DNA of 5,652 nt from Candidatus Blautia equi (GCA_018064695.1 JAGHUU010000227.1:1-5652), one strand, 5' to 3'. Counted from the first letter of the stretch, positions 1 through 5,652 are shown. Notes: generated from the letters alone by a model not told the origin. A program made the numbers and translations.

Positions 1-956
1 TCAATGGAGAAGATCATGCCCGGTTTGGCTTCTGTCATGTTTGCGGAGGAAACATCGCCGTACTCGTGCTCGGAGAGGCCAATAAAGTGGCCAAGGCGGT
101 GATTGAATTCCGGGCCGTAGCCGCCATTGGTGATCAGGGCGCGGGCGGTATCGTCAAAGACATGGATCGGAGTGCCGGGTTTGATCATGGCCTCCGCTGC
201 TTCGTTGGCGCGGCGCACCAGATCGTAGATCTCTCTGCAGTGGTCGGTGGCATATTTATAATAGAAGGTTCTGGTCATGTCGGAGCAGTAGCCGTCCTTG
301 ATGCAGCCTACATCGAAGAGCACACAGTCGCCTTCCTTCAGCACGGTGTCGTCAGGCTCGTGATGGGGATCGGCCGCATTTGCTCCAAAGGAAACGATCG
401 GTCGGAAGGAAACTGCCTCTGCGCCAAGCTCCAGATAAACTGGCAGGATCTGCTCTGCCACTTCCTTCTCCGTCACGCCTGCGTGGATCAGTGTCTTAAA
501 TCTGGCCATGGCCTCATCGTTGATGCGGGAGGCCTCGCGCATTTTGGCCTGCTCCTCCTCATCTTTGATGCCTCTGGTTGTGTCCACCGCAAGGGATGTG
601 TTTACAAAGCCCGCTGCGGCACCGCACTCCATAAGCGGCAGTAAAAATCTTGCCTTCAGATCTTTATCCACGCCAAGCTTCTCATTCTTATCCAGATGGC
701 GTGCTACGATCTCAGTCACCGGATCGGTGTCAGAAAACCACTCTTTCTCCAGCTCCACACCTTCCGGGATAGTAAATAATTTATTCAGGAAAAACACGTG
801 GTTTCCGTCCGCCTTCAAAAGCAGTCCGTAAAACCGCTCCATAGGGATCACCATAACGCCGGTCATATAAAATATGGACATAGGATCCACCACCAGCATC
901 TGGCTGATTCCGTCCTCCTTCAGTGCTGCAAGCACTCTATCTATTCTGCTGTTCAT
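1..956 (-). CDS. M24 family metallopeptidase, Xaa-Pro dipeptidase/aminopeptidase type (3' end outside window)
   Basis: Likely a cytoplasmic dinuclear-metal peptidase that cleaves the bond before proline, in dipeptides (PepQ-like) or at peptide N-termini (PepP-like). The 318 visible residues contain a creatinase-like N-terminal domain (about 1-125, including DPMSIFYMTG), then the pita-bread catalytic domain. Metal ligands seen are D215 (LFDVGC), D226 (CSDMTRTF) and H290 (HRLGHFIGLSEHE); H198 and H297 match other conserved active-site histidines. The two glutamate ligands of the family lie beyond the left edge, since the frame is still open at GMIFSI. The usual HGIG is HFIG here. The start is the ATG at 956-954, with AAGGAG at 964-969 seven bases upstream. 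It follows the esterase gene on the same strand across a 92-base gap holding a REPIN-like repeat, so co-transcription is possible. No signal peptide is visible. Family assignment is firm; dipeptidase versus aminopeptidase is not settled. Confidence 0.9.
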   Translation of the reverse strand, partial: MNSRIDRVLAALKEDGISQMLVVDPMSIFYMTGVMVIPMERFYGLLLKADGNHVFFLNKLFTIPEGVELEKEWFSDTDPVTEIVARHLDKNEKLGVDKDLKARFLLPLMECGAAAGFVNTSLAVDTTRGIKDEEEQAKMREASRINDEAMARFKTLIHAGVTEKEVAEQILPVYLELGAEAVSFRPIVSFGANAADPHHEPDDTVLKEGDCVLFDVGCIKDGYCSDMTRTFYYKYATDHCREIYDLVRRANEAAEAMIKPGTPIHVFDDTARALITNGGYGPEFNHRLGHFIGLSEHEYGDVSSANMTEAKPGMIFSI

Positions 957-974
957 TTTTATTCTCCTTTTGTG

Positions 975-1047
975 CCATGGGGACAGGGACCTGTCCCACT
1001 TTTTGTAATATTTATGTTATATCTGGGACAGGGACCTGTCGCCATGG
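975..1047. repeat. REPIN-like element: two inverted REP palindromes
   Basis: Two copies of GGGACAGGGACCTGTC lie at 980-995 and 1025-1040. Each is a small palindrome: GGGACAGG, a GA centre, then CCTGTCCC in the left copy and CCTGTCGC in the right. The larger units are also inverted to each other: 975-998 pairs with 1024-1047, 24-base arms with mismatches at three positions. CCATGG forms both outer ends and a 25-base AT-rich spacer (999-1023) lies between. The whole can fold either as one long hairpin or as two small ones. This architecture matches REPINs, non-autonomous elements moved by RAYT transposases. It begins right after the esterase stop codon and ends before the peptidase ribosome binding site. 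It could also affect transcript stability or termination; no good U-tract follows it on the minus strand. Confidence 0.75.
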
Positions 1048-1048
1048 T

Positions 1049-2104
1049 TCATTTTTTCAGTATATTCGCAATTTTACCAGCGATGGCTTTCGCTGCTGCC
1101 CGGTGGCATTCAAGGCCAGGGTGGGAGCGGGCTCCTACTCCGGTCACTTCTGTATCCTGCAGCTGCAGATAGTGGATCTTATTGTCTCCTGTCTGCTGCT
1201 GATAAGTATCGATGATTTCCAACAGAGTTGGTTCCAGCTGGGTTCCCAGCATTCCGTATACCCACAGGAACTCTGCTGCCGGGTTGCAGCGGCGAAGCTG
1301 TTTAAGGAAAGCAACGCCTGCCTGTTTCATAGACGGAAGCTCCTGCGCTTTATCCACATCCATTGTCAGTGAAGAATCTGCTGTAAATCCCAGCGGGCTT
1401 CCGTCGTTTGTTCCAAGATTGATCACCACCACATCCGGCTGCCAGGAGCTGAAATCCCATGCTTTCTGATTTCCGTAGATCCCGCAGATCTCCTCATAGA
1501 TGCGTGGAATATTACATTCTTTATGTCCATCCCAGGACCAGTAAAAGCCCCATCCGCACTGGCTGATGCACCGGTACTCCGCCTGCAGCTTCTGCGCAGT
1601 CATATAGGAATAGTTGGCTACCGCATTCATCCAGCTCGGCAGCCAGTCCTGCTCGCAGAGCGCACCGGTACATCCCTCTCCTGAAGTAATGCTGTCTCCG
1701 ATGAACTCTATTTTCAATTCATAATCGGCAGGCCGCATAAACATCCCATCCGTGAAAACACCCCGGATTTTAAGAAGCGTATCCCCGGTCATCGCCTGCG
1801 TATCGCGTAGGATCTGCACTTTCTTCACGATTTCCGGGTTCATCCCACGAAAGACACAGATTCTATGTCTGCCGGCAGTTACCATGAATCTCTGGGTTAG
1901 CGCATCATTTATGAGAATATCCACCCACGGCTCATAAGTGCGATATTCAGCCTCTATATCTACCCATAATTCACTTCCCTTCACCATCAGTTCGATACCG
2001 GAAGCCGTCCAGTAAAGGTTCAGAGCATCTCCGCCTTCTTCCCAGGCAGTTCGCCCCAGAATCTTCATATTTCTAAGGTCCTTCATATTCTTAATATCGG
2101 TCAT
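1049..2104 (-). CDS. SGNH/GDSL esterase, carbohydrate esterase family 2-like
   Basis: Predicted acetyl esterase that removes O-acetyl groups, probably from hemicellulose-type oligosaccharides. The 351 residues show a beta-rich N-terminal region (about 15-125) resembling the CE2 jelly-roll domain, then an SGNH hydrolase domain. Visible catalytic blocks are the nucleophile S138 in FIGDSITSGEG, N233 in NLGTNDGS and H328 in SHPG. The residue three before the His, normally the Asp of the triad, is Ala (A325), so a Ser-His dyad or an alternative acid is possible; dyads are known in some CE2 enzymes. No signal peptide is seen, suggesting action in the cytoplasm on imported oligosaccharides. The first in-frame ATG (2104) has GGGGGAAGGA almost touching it, a poor spacing. 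M13 at 2068 has AAGGA ten bases upstream and could be the real start. The substrate is inference. Confidence 0.82.
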   Translation of the reverse strand: MTDIKNMKDLRNMKILGRTAWEEGGDALNLYWTASGIELMVKGSELWVDIEAEYRTYEPWVDILINDALTQRFMVTAGRHRICVFRGMNPEIVKKVQILRDTQAMTGDTLLKIRGVFTDGMFMRPADYELKIEFIGDSITSGEGCTGALCEQDWLPSWMNAVANYSYMTAQKLQAEYRCISQCGWGFYWSWDGHKECNIPRIYEEICGIYGNQKAWDFSSWQPDVVVINLGTNDGSPLGFTADSSLTMDVDKAQELPSMKQAGVAFLKQLRRCNPAAEFLWVYGMLGTQLEPTLLEIIDTYQQQTGDNKIHYLQLQDTEVTGVGARSHPGLECHRAAAKAIAGKIANILKK

Positions 2105-2166
2105 ATCCTTCCCCCGTTCATGATCAAATCAATCATTCCTCTGTTTTTCTAAAAAACTGCTTCTTT

Positions 2167-2308
2167 TTGCAGCAAACCCTCAGTTCCACTGGCATATATC
2201 ATATCATACTTCGTTCTCTAAATCAGCAGATTATCTTTGAAGAAAAATATGATCTTGATATTTATGCCTACTGCCTCATGTCCAATCATGTCCCCCTGTC
2301 CCAGATAT
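2167..2308 (+). pseudogene. Remnant of RAYT (REP-associated Y1/HUH transposase)
   Basis: The frame reads SSTGIYHIILRSLNQQIIFEE and then runs directly into YDLDIYAYCLMSNHV. These are the conserved N-terminal strand and the first part of the HUH motif region of Transposase_17/Y1_Tnp proteins. Three defects are visible. No proper start codon or N-terminal basic leader is present (the frame is entered near a TTG). The stretch of about 20 residues normally found between the FEE and YAYC motifs is missing. The sequence breaks straight after SNHV, so the second His of HUH, the catalytic Tyr helix and the rest are gone, and the frame continues into a partial REP (2294-2308). The frame has no stop before the downstream permease, so automated callers may fuse the two. 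It is almost certainly non-functional. Confidence 0.8.
2294..2308 (+). repeat. Partial REP copy at the RAYT scar
   Basis: CCCTGTCCCAGATAT is the exact reverse complement of 1019-1033, which covers the inner arm of the right-hand REP and its AGATAT flank. It lies directly after the broken RAYT reading frame. This fits a deletion that joined the interior of a RAYT gene to the REP normally found downstream of it. A 15-base match that includes the flanking bases, next to a RAYT fragment, is unlikely to be chance. Confidence 0.65.
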
Positions 2309-2313
2309 TTGCC

Positions 2314-2342
2314 TTGTCATGGTTTATTATATATGTTATAGT
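2314..2342 (+). promoter_or_regulatory. Sigma-A-type promoter of the ABC transporter operon
   Basis: The -35 TTGTCA (2314-2319, five of six consensus bases) is separated by 17 bases from the -10 TATAGT (2337-2342, five of six). A TG one base upstream of the -10 (2334-2335) makes it an extended -10. The expected start of transcription is about 2349, giving a leader of roughly 45 bases to the permease start. The -35 begins five bases after the REP scar, so the RAYT decay event set the upstream boundary of this promoter. Confidence 0.7.
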
Positions 2343-2349
2343 GACCCAT

Positions 2350-2373
2350 AGCATAATAATGCATAAATATGCA
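2350..2373. promoter_or_regulatory. Tandem overlapping palindromes, candidate ArgR (ARG box) operator
   Basis: TGCATA-AA-TATGCA at 2360-2373 is a perfect inverted repeat. AGCATAATAATGCA at 2350-2363 matches the same TGCATWWWWATGCA pattern at 13 of 14 positions, so the two overlap by four bases with centres 10 bases apart. The pattern differs from the ARG-box core TGAATWWWWATTCA at one symmetric position. The position just downstream of the -10, at the predicted start of transcription, suits a repressor. Which regulator binds is inference, and another AT-rich-palindrome-binding factor is possible. Confidence 0.45.
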
Positions 2374-2394
2374 AAATTTGAAAGGAGAAACACC

Positions 2395-3093
2395 ATGGAG
2401 TGGTTTAACACCTGGGCGGCAGATATTGCCTCCACATTTGAAAAATGCTTCATCCGCGAAAACCGTTACAAATTACTCTTAAACGGAATCGGCGTAACCA
2501 TAAAAGTCGCCCTCCTAGCAGTAATCCTTGGCGTACTCATCGGTTTCATCATCGCTCTTTGCAACCTTTCAAAGAGCAAACTCCTCCGCTTCTTCGGCGG
2601 CATCTACACCGACGTGATTCGCGGCACCCCATCCGTAACCCAGCTGATGATCATCTATTTCGTCATCTTTGCGACAGTAAACCTTGACAAATGGATCATC
2701 GCAGCCATCGCCTTTTCCATCAACTCCGGTGCCTACGTATCCGAGATATTCCGAGCCGGAATCCTCTCCATCGACAAAGGCCAGACAGAGGCCGGAAGAT
2801 CCCTGGGTCTCAGCGCCTACCAGACCATGACCCGCATCGTCCTTCCGCAGGCACTGAAAAACATCTTCCCAACCCTGTGCAACGAGTTCATTGTCCTCAT
2901 CAAAGAAACCGCAATCGTAGGTTACGTAGGACTCATGGATATCCAGAAGGCCGGCGACTTCATCAAGAGCGCAACCTTTGAAGCATTCATGCCTCTCATT
3001 GCCACCGCAATCATCTACTACGTACTGATCAAGCTTCTCACCCTTGCCCTTGGCAGAATCGAGAAGAAACTCCGTGCGTCCGACATTCGATAA
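2395..3093 (+). CDS. Polar amino acid ABC transporter permease (HisM/GlnP type)
   Basis: Membrane channel subunit of an amino acid importer, probably acting as a homodimer because only one permease gene is present. The 232 residues show the family pattern: a cytoplasmic N-terminus, LLLNGIGVTIKVA leading into a long hydrophobic helix (about 31-56), further helices around 81-95, 99-118 and 198-218, and the EAA coupling loop at 132-154 (EAGRSLGLSAYQTM then LPQAL) that docks on the ATPase. The conserved RGTP (76-79) and ETAIVG (171-176) motifs are present. The start is the ATG at 2395, with AAAGGAG at 2381-2387 seven bases upstream. The same frame is open back to 2167 through the RAYT remnant, but that extension is not part of the permease family and lies partly upstream of the predicted transcript start. 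The ATPase gene follows after 17 bases. The substrate cannot be read from this protein. Confidence 0.93.
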   Translation: MEWFNTWAADIASTFEKCFIRENRYKLLLNGIGVTIKVALLAVILGVLIGFIIALCNLSKSKLLRFFGGIYTDVIRGTPSVTQLMIIYFVIFATVNLDKWIIAAIAFSINSGAYVSEIFRAGILSIDKGQTEAGRSLGLSAYQTMTRIVLPQALKNIFPTLCNEFIVLIKETAIVGYVGLMDIQKAGDFIKSATFEAFMPLIATAIIYYVLIKLLTLALGRIEKKLRASDIR

Positions 3094-3110
3094 GAAAGGA
3101 GAGAAGATCG

Positions 3111-3833
3111 ATGATCAAAGTAAAAGGTTTACAGAAAAAATTCGACACTCTCCACGTACTGAAGGGTATCGATGTCAACATCAAAAAAGGAGAGGTAGTT
3201 GTAGTAATCGGACCATCCGGTTCCGGAAAAAGCACCTTCCTCCGCTGCCTGAACCTTCTTGAGGAAGTCTCCGGCGGCCAGATCCTCATCGACAACCAGG
3301 AGATCACCTCTCCAAAAGTCAACGTAAACACCGTGCGCCAGAAAATGGGAATGGTATTCCAGCACTTCAACCTCTTCCCACATCTGACCATCAGAGGAAA
3401 CATCACCCTGGCTCCTGTACTTCTGAAAAAGATGACAAAAGAGGAGGCAGATAAGAGAGCCCTTGAGCTCCTTAACATCGTAGGACTTGCAGACAAGGCC
3501 GACAACTACCCGGCGCAGCTCTCCGGCGGACAGAAACAGCGTGTGGCCATTGCCCGTGCCCTTGCCATGGATCCGGAGATCATGCTTTTTGACGAGCCAA
3601 CTTCCGCCCTTGACCCTGAGATGGTAGGCGAGGTACTTGAGGTAATGAAAGACCTTGCAAGATCCGGAATGACCATGGTGATCGTTACCCACGAGATGGG
3701 CTTCGCCCGCGAGGTAGCATCCCGCGTACTCTTCATGGATCAGGGAATCATCATGGAGGACGGCACACCGGATGAGGTATTCAGCCATCCAAAGAACGAG
3801 AGAACCCGCCTGTTCCTCAGCAAGATCCTTTGA
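3111..3833 (+). CDS. Polar amino acid ABC transporter ATP-binding protein (GlnQ/HisP type)
   Basis: Cytoplasmic ATPase that powers the importer. It is 240 residues, the normal length, with all motifs intact: A-loop F11, Walker A GPSGSGKST at 34-42, Q-loop Q84 in MVFQHFNLFPH, signature LSGGQ at 137-141 followed by KQRVAIARAL, Walker B IMLFDE at 157-162 with catalytic E162, D-loop SALD at 165-168, and switch H194 in VTHEMGFA. The FQHFNLFPH and THEMGFAREV wording is typical of the polar amino acid uptake subfamily. The start ATG has AAAGGAG nine bases upstream, in the 17-base gap after the permease, so the two are co-transcribed and probably translated together. The C-terminus (EVFSHPKNERTRLFLSKIL) is the usual family ending. 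Confidence 0.96.
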   Translation: MIKVKGLQKKFDTLHVLKGIDVNIKKGEVVVVIGPSGSGKSTFLRCLNLLEEVSGGQILIDNQEITSPKVNVNTVRQKMGMVFQHFNLFPHLTIRGNITLAPVLLKKMTKEEADKRALELLNIVGLADKADNYPAQLSGGQKQRVAIARALAMDPEIMLFDEPTSALDPEMVGEVLEVMKDLARSGMTMVIVTHEMGFAREVASRVLFMDQGIIMEDGTPDEVFSHPKNERTRLFLSKIL

Positions 3834-3873
3834 TTCATGTATTAATTTTTATACGAAGATATTAAAATCTGTA

Positions 3874-3903
3874 GTGGCACAGTTCACTTTGCAGGTTTAT
3901 AAT
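3874..3903 (+). promoter_or_regulatory. Candidate internal promoter for the binding-protein gene
   Basis: A perfect -10 TATAAT lies at 3898-3903. The best -35 is GTGGCA at 3874-3879, four of six consensus bases with an 18-base spacer, so the -35 is weak. It sits in the 129-base gap between the ATPase and binding-protein genes, where no GC-rich terminator hairpin is visible. A start near 3910 would leave a leader of about 53 bases ending in a strong AGGAGG. A separate promoter would let the binding protein be made in excess over the membrane subunits. Confidence 0.5.
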
Positions 3904-3962
3904 AAAAAAATGTGAGACCTAAACGGGATCACAAAAGAATTATTTTCAGGAGGAAAACAATT

Positions 3963-4724
3963 ATGAAATTAGCAAAAGTTATCGCAGCAGCAACCGCAGC
4001 AACCATGCTTCTTGCAGCACCTGTTATGGCAGAGGGCACTCTGAAATTCGCTACCAACCCTGAGTTCCCACCATTCGAGTTCATCACCGCTGAGGGCGTG
4101 ATCGACACCTACGACGGAATCGACATGGCTATCGCAAAAATGATCGCAGAGGACAACGACATGGAAGTTTCCATGGAGTCCCTTGAGTTCGATTCCCTTC
4201 TTGTTGCACTTCAGAACGGACAGGTTGATGCTATCATCGCAGGTATGACCATCACCGATGAGAGAAAAGAAGCTGTTGATTTCTGTATCCCATATTACAC
4301 CGCTACCCAGGTTATGATCGTGAAAGAAGATTCCGATATCACCTGCGCAGCTGATATGGCTGACAAAAAGATCTGCGTTATCCAGGGTTACACCGGTGAG
4401 ATCTGCGTAAACGAGATGGGATATCCATACGAGGCATTCAAAAAAGGTACCGAGGCTGTTATGGAGCTTGTAAACGGAAAATGTGATGTAGTCGTTATCG
4501 ACTCCGCTACCGCTGCTAAATATGTAAGCGACAACGAAGGTCTGAAGATCGTTGAGGACGCTGAGGCATTCGAGGCTGAGGAGTACGGTATTGCAATCGC
4601 AAAAGGACATGAGGATCTTGTAGAGAAGATCAACGCTTCCATCGAGAAATTCCTTGAGGACGGCACCATTGCAGCTCTTGCAGTAGAGTATACTGAGGCA
4701 GAGGCTGACGCAGACGCTGAATAA
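3963..4724 (+). CDS. Amino acid ABC transporter substrate-binding protein (SBP_bac_3), non-lipoprotein signal peptide
   Basis: Extracytoplasmic receptor that captures the amino acid and delivers it to the permease. It has 253 residues. A signal peptide covers 1-23 (MKLAKV, an Ala-rich core, then APVMA before EGT) with a V-M-A type-I cleavage site and no cysteine, so no lipobox. Family landmarks are TNPEFPPFEF at 31-40, YDGIDMAIAKMIAE at 50-63, and the ligand segment GMTITDERKEAVDF at 94-107, where R101 should bind the alpha-carboxylate. D180 in VVVIDS should bind the alpha-amino group. The mature protein is acidic, has five cysteines (108, 128, 138, 148, 174) and ends in a Glu/Asp/Ala tail (EAEADADAE). 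The start is the ATG at 3963 with AGGAGG at 3948-3953; an in-frame upstream start at 3912 would add 17 residues and spoil the signal peptide. The ligand is probably a polar or basic amino acid, based only on family and the operator guess. Confidence 0.93.
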   Translation: MKLAKVIAAATAATMLLAAPVMAEGTLKFATNPEFPPFEFITAEGVIDTYDGIDMAIAKMIAEDNDMEVSMESLEFDSLLVALQNGQVDAIIAGMTITDERKEAVDFCIPYYTATQVMIVKEDSDITCAADMADKKICVIQGYTGEICVNEMGYPYEAFKKGTEAVMELVNGKCDVVVIDSATAAKYVSDNEGLKIVEDAEAFEAEEYGIAIAKGHEDLVEKINASIEKFLEDGTIAALAVEYTEAEADADAE

Positions 4725-4770
4725 TTTTTCGGACAGTCAGAAAATACTGCTAAGTGTGAGAAAAACTGAC

Positions 4771-4809
4771 AACAGGCTGACAGGTTTTGTATTCCTGTCA
4801 GCCTGTTTT
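4771..4809. terminator. Strong intrinsic terminator between convergent genes, probably bidirectional
   Basis: A perfect 14-base-pair stem, AACAGGCTGACAGG (4771-4784) with CCTGTCAGCCTGTT (4794-4807), encloses a 9-base loop. The plus-strand arm ends in TTTT (4806-4809), followed by a G and further T-rich sequence, which suits termination of the transporter operon 47 bases after its last stop. On the minus strand the stem is followed, after GTCAG, by a run of five T (complement of 4761-4765), so it may also end the GH3 transcript, less efficiently. Confidence 0.85.
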
Positions 4810-4866
4810 GTGTATGGAGATACCTCTTCTCCGCAGAGAAGCCTCCTTACTCATTGCATTATTTCA

Positions 4867-5652
4867 TCAAAGTCTGGTATCCCAGCGGCCGCACCATACG
4901 TTTTCGGATGGAGTTCCCTTGAACTCGCTTGCGCCGCAGAGCTTGTCGATTGCAACCTTAACTACATCTTCTGCGTCCAGGTAGCAGTTTACATAAGTAC
5001 GGCTCATGGTCAGGTCGATGAGGTAGTTAGGCAGATACAGGGAAACAAATGCGGTTGGAACCTGTGCTGCGTACCATGGCTGGTCAATTGGAAGGCTCCA
5101 TTTCAGTCTCATGGTGTTGTACTGTGCGAAGCCTACCTGGTCGATGAATACCAGAACAGCGTCGGTATTTGCCTTAAAGTCTTCCATCTTGCCCTTAGCA
5201 GAGTAATCGTCACCATCCACTACCTCGAAGCCGCGTTTGCGAAGCTCCTCGAAGATGAGTGGTTTTGCAGGGCTTGCCATCTTAATGAGCTTGCCTGCTA
5301 CAACGGCTCCGTCTCCCTCAAGGAAGATCACGCGGAGGCGTTTGTGGGTCTCAGGGCTGATTGGCAGCATCTTCTGGGTATCCTTAACCAGAGTGATGTA
5401 TTTATCTGCACAGTACTGAGCGATCTTATGATGCTCTTCACATCCAACTACGGAGATACCTTCCTTAGGTGGATTTAAGGTGCATGCTGCCTGTTTCTTA
5501 TGAAGACCGATGGAAGCTTTCACGCCAAGGATTCTGGTAAGGGCGTCAGTCATACGCTCTTCAGTGATGACACCGTTCTTGTAACCGGCCATCATGTATC
5601 CAAAGTCCTCCTCGATATCGTTGAAGAACAGATACATATCACAGCCTGCTGC
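4867..5652 (-). CDS. Glycoside hydrolase family 3 protein, C-terminal part (5' end outside window)
   Basis: The visible 261 residues are the end of a GH3 glycosidase, probably of the beta-N-acetylglucosaminidase (NagZ-like) two-domain type. They start inside the TIM barrel with AAGCDMYLFF, followed by the GVITEERMTDALTRILGVK segment that closes the barrel in this family. A linker and a C-terminal alpha/beta domain follow, opening with YITLVKDTQKMLPI (visible residues 85-98) and including VPTAFVSLYLPNYLID. No downstream fibronectin-like domain is present. The catalytic nucleophile and the His/Asp acid-base region lie upstream of the window, so activity and exact substrate cannot be judged. The frame is open to the right edge; the Met at 5637 is internal, not the start. 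The TGA is at 4869-4867 and the gene converges on the transporter operon. Likely substrates are peptidoglycan fragments or other beta-GlcNAc or beta-glucose glycosides (inference). Confidence 0.8.
   Translation of the reverse strand, partial: AAGCDMYLFFNDIEEDFGYMMAGYKNGVITEERMTDALTRILGVKASIGLHKKQAACTLNPPKEGISVVGCEEHHKIAQYCADKYITLVKDTQKMLPISPETHKRLRVIFLEGDGAVVAGKLIKMASPAKPLIFEELRKRGFEVVDGDDYSAKGKMEDFKANTDAVLVFIDQVGFAQYNTMRLKWSLPIDQPWYAAQVPTAFVSLYLPNYLIDLTMSRTYVNCYLDAEDVVKVAIDKLCGASEFKGTPSENVWCGRWDTRL

Noticed and set aside
66..644. Plus-strand open frame of 192 codons
   Set aside because: It lies opposite the M24 peptidase, which shows clear conserved motifs on the minus strand; the plus-strand translation has no recognisable family.
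975..1047. CRISPR-like repeat pair
   Set aside because: Only two units, inverted to each other rather than direct, with internal palindromes and no cas genes; REPIN architecture explains it better.
2103..2121. Six-codon minus-strand mini-ORF whose stop overlaps the esterase ATG
   Set aside because: Too short to distinguish from chance and no ribosome binding site or attenuator structure supports it.
3875..3892. Sigma-54-like TGGCAC followed by TTGC upstream of the binding protein
   Set aside because: The GG and GC elements are separated by 13 bases instead of the strict 10, and a perfect sigma-A -10 lies just downstream.
3969..4610. Long minus-strand open frame opposite the binding protein
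   Set aside because: A shadow of the GC-biased codon use of the real gene; the Cys/His/Asp-rich translation has no family resemblance.
4826..4841. Small hairpin CTTCTC-CGCA-GAGAAG downstream of the GH3 gene
   Set aside because: Only six base pairs and no U-tract on either side; the 14-base-pair stem at 4771-4807 is a far better terminator.
4756..5478. Plus-strand open frame of 240 codons
   Set aside because: It overlaps the terminator hairpin and the complementary strand of the GH3 gene; it has no ribosome binding site or recognisable domain.

Overview
The window looks like ordinary chromosome from an anaerobic, low-to-mid GC Bacillota, most likely a gut Lachnospiraceae-type Clostridium. 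This is inferred from the strong AAGGAG/AGGAGG ribosome binding sites, the protein families present, and a REP/RAYT repeat family of a kind I associate with that group. No rRNA or marker gene is present to fix the taxonomy.

Layout. Positions 1-2104 hold two minus-strand genes. Upstream is a CE2-like SGNH/GDSL acetyl esterase (1049-2104), and downstream of it is an M24 (Xaa-Pro type) metallopeptidase that runs off the left edge (1-956). Between them sits a compact palindromic element (975-1047) built like a REPIN: two short REP hairpins in inverted orientation. Positions 2105-2394 (290 bases) contain no intact gene. They hold the remnant of a RAYT (Y1/HUH REP-associated transposase) that has lost its N-terminus, an internal segment and everything after the first catalytic His, and that ends on a partial REP copy. 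They also hold a good sigma-A promoter and a tandem palindrome resembling an ArgR box.

Positions 2395-4724 encode a complete plus-strand polar amino acid ABC importer in the order permease, ATPase, then solute-binding protein. The binding protein has its own probable promoter in a 129-base gap. It also has a type-I-like signal peptide with no lipobox cysteine, which is unusual for a presumed monoderm. A strong hairpin at 4771-4807 separates this operon from a convergent minus-strand GH3 glycosidase, whose C-terminal 261 residues lie at 4867-5652.

How it works together. The three transporter genes form one functional unit for amino acid uptake. If the palindromes are ARG boxes, the substrate may be arginine or another basic amino acid and the promoter may be repressed when arginine is plentiful. 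The esterase, peptidase and glycosidase are housekeeping or nutrient-scavenging enzymes with no evident link to the transporter. I do not see a new multi-gene system. The most interesting material is the REPIN plus decayed RAYT and the operator-like promoter region next to the RAYT scar.
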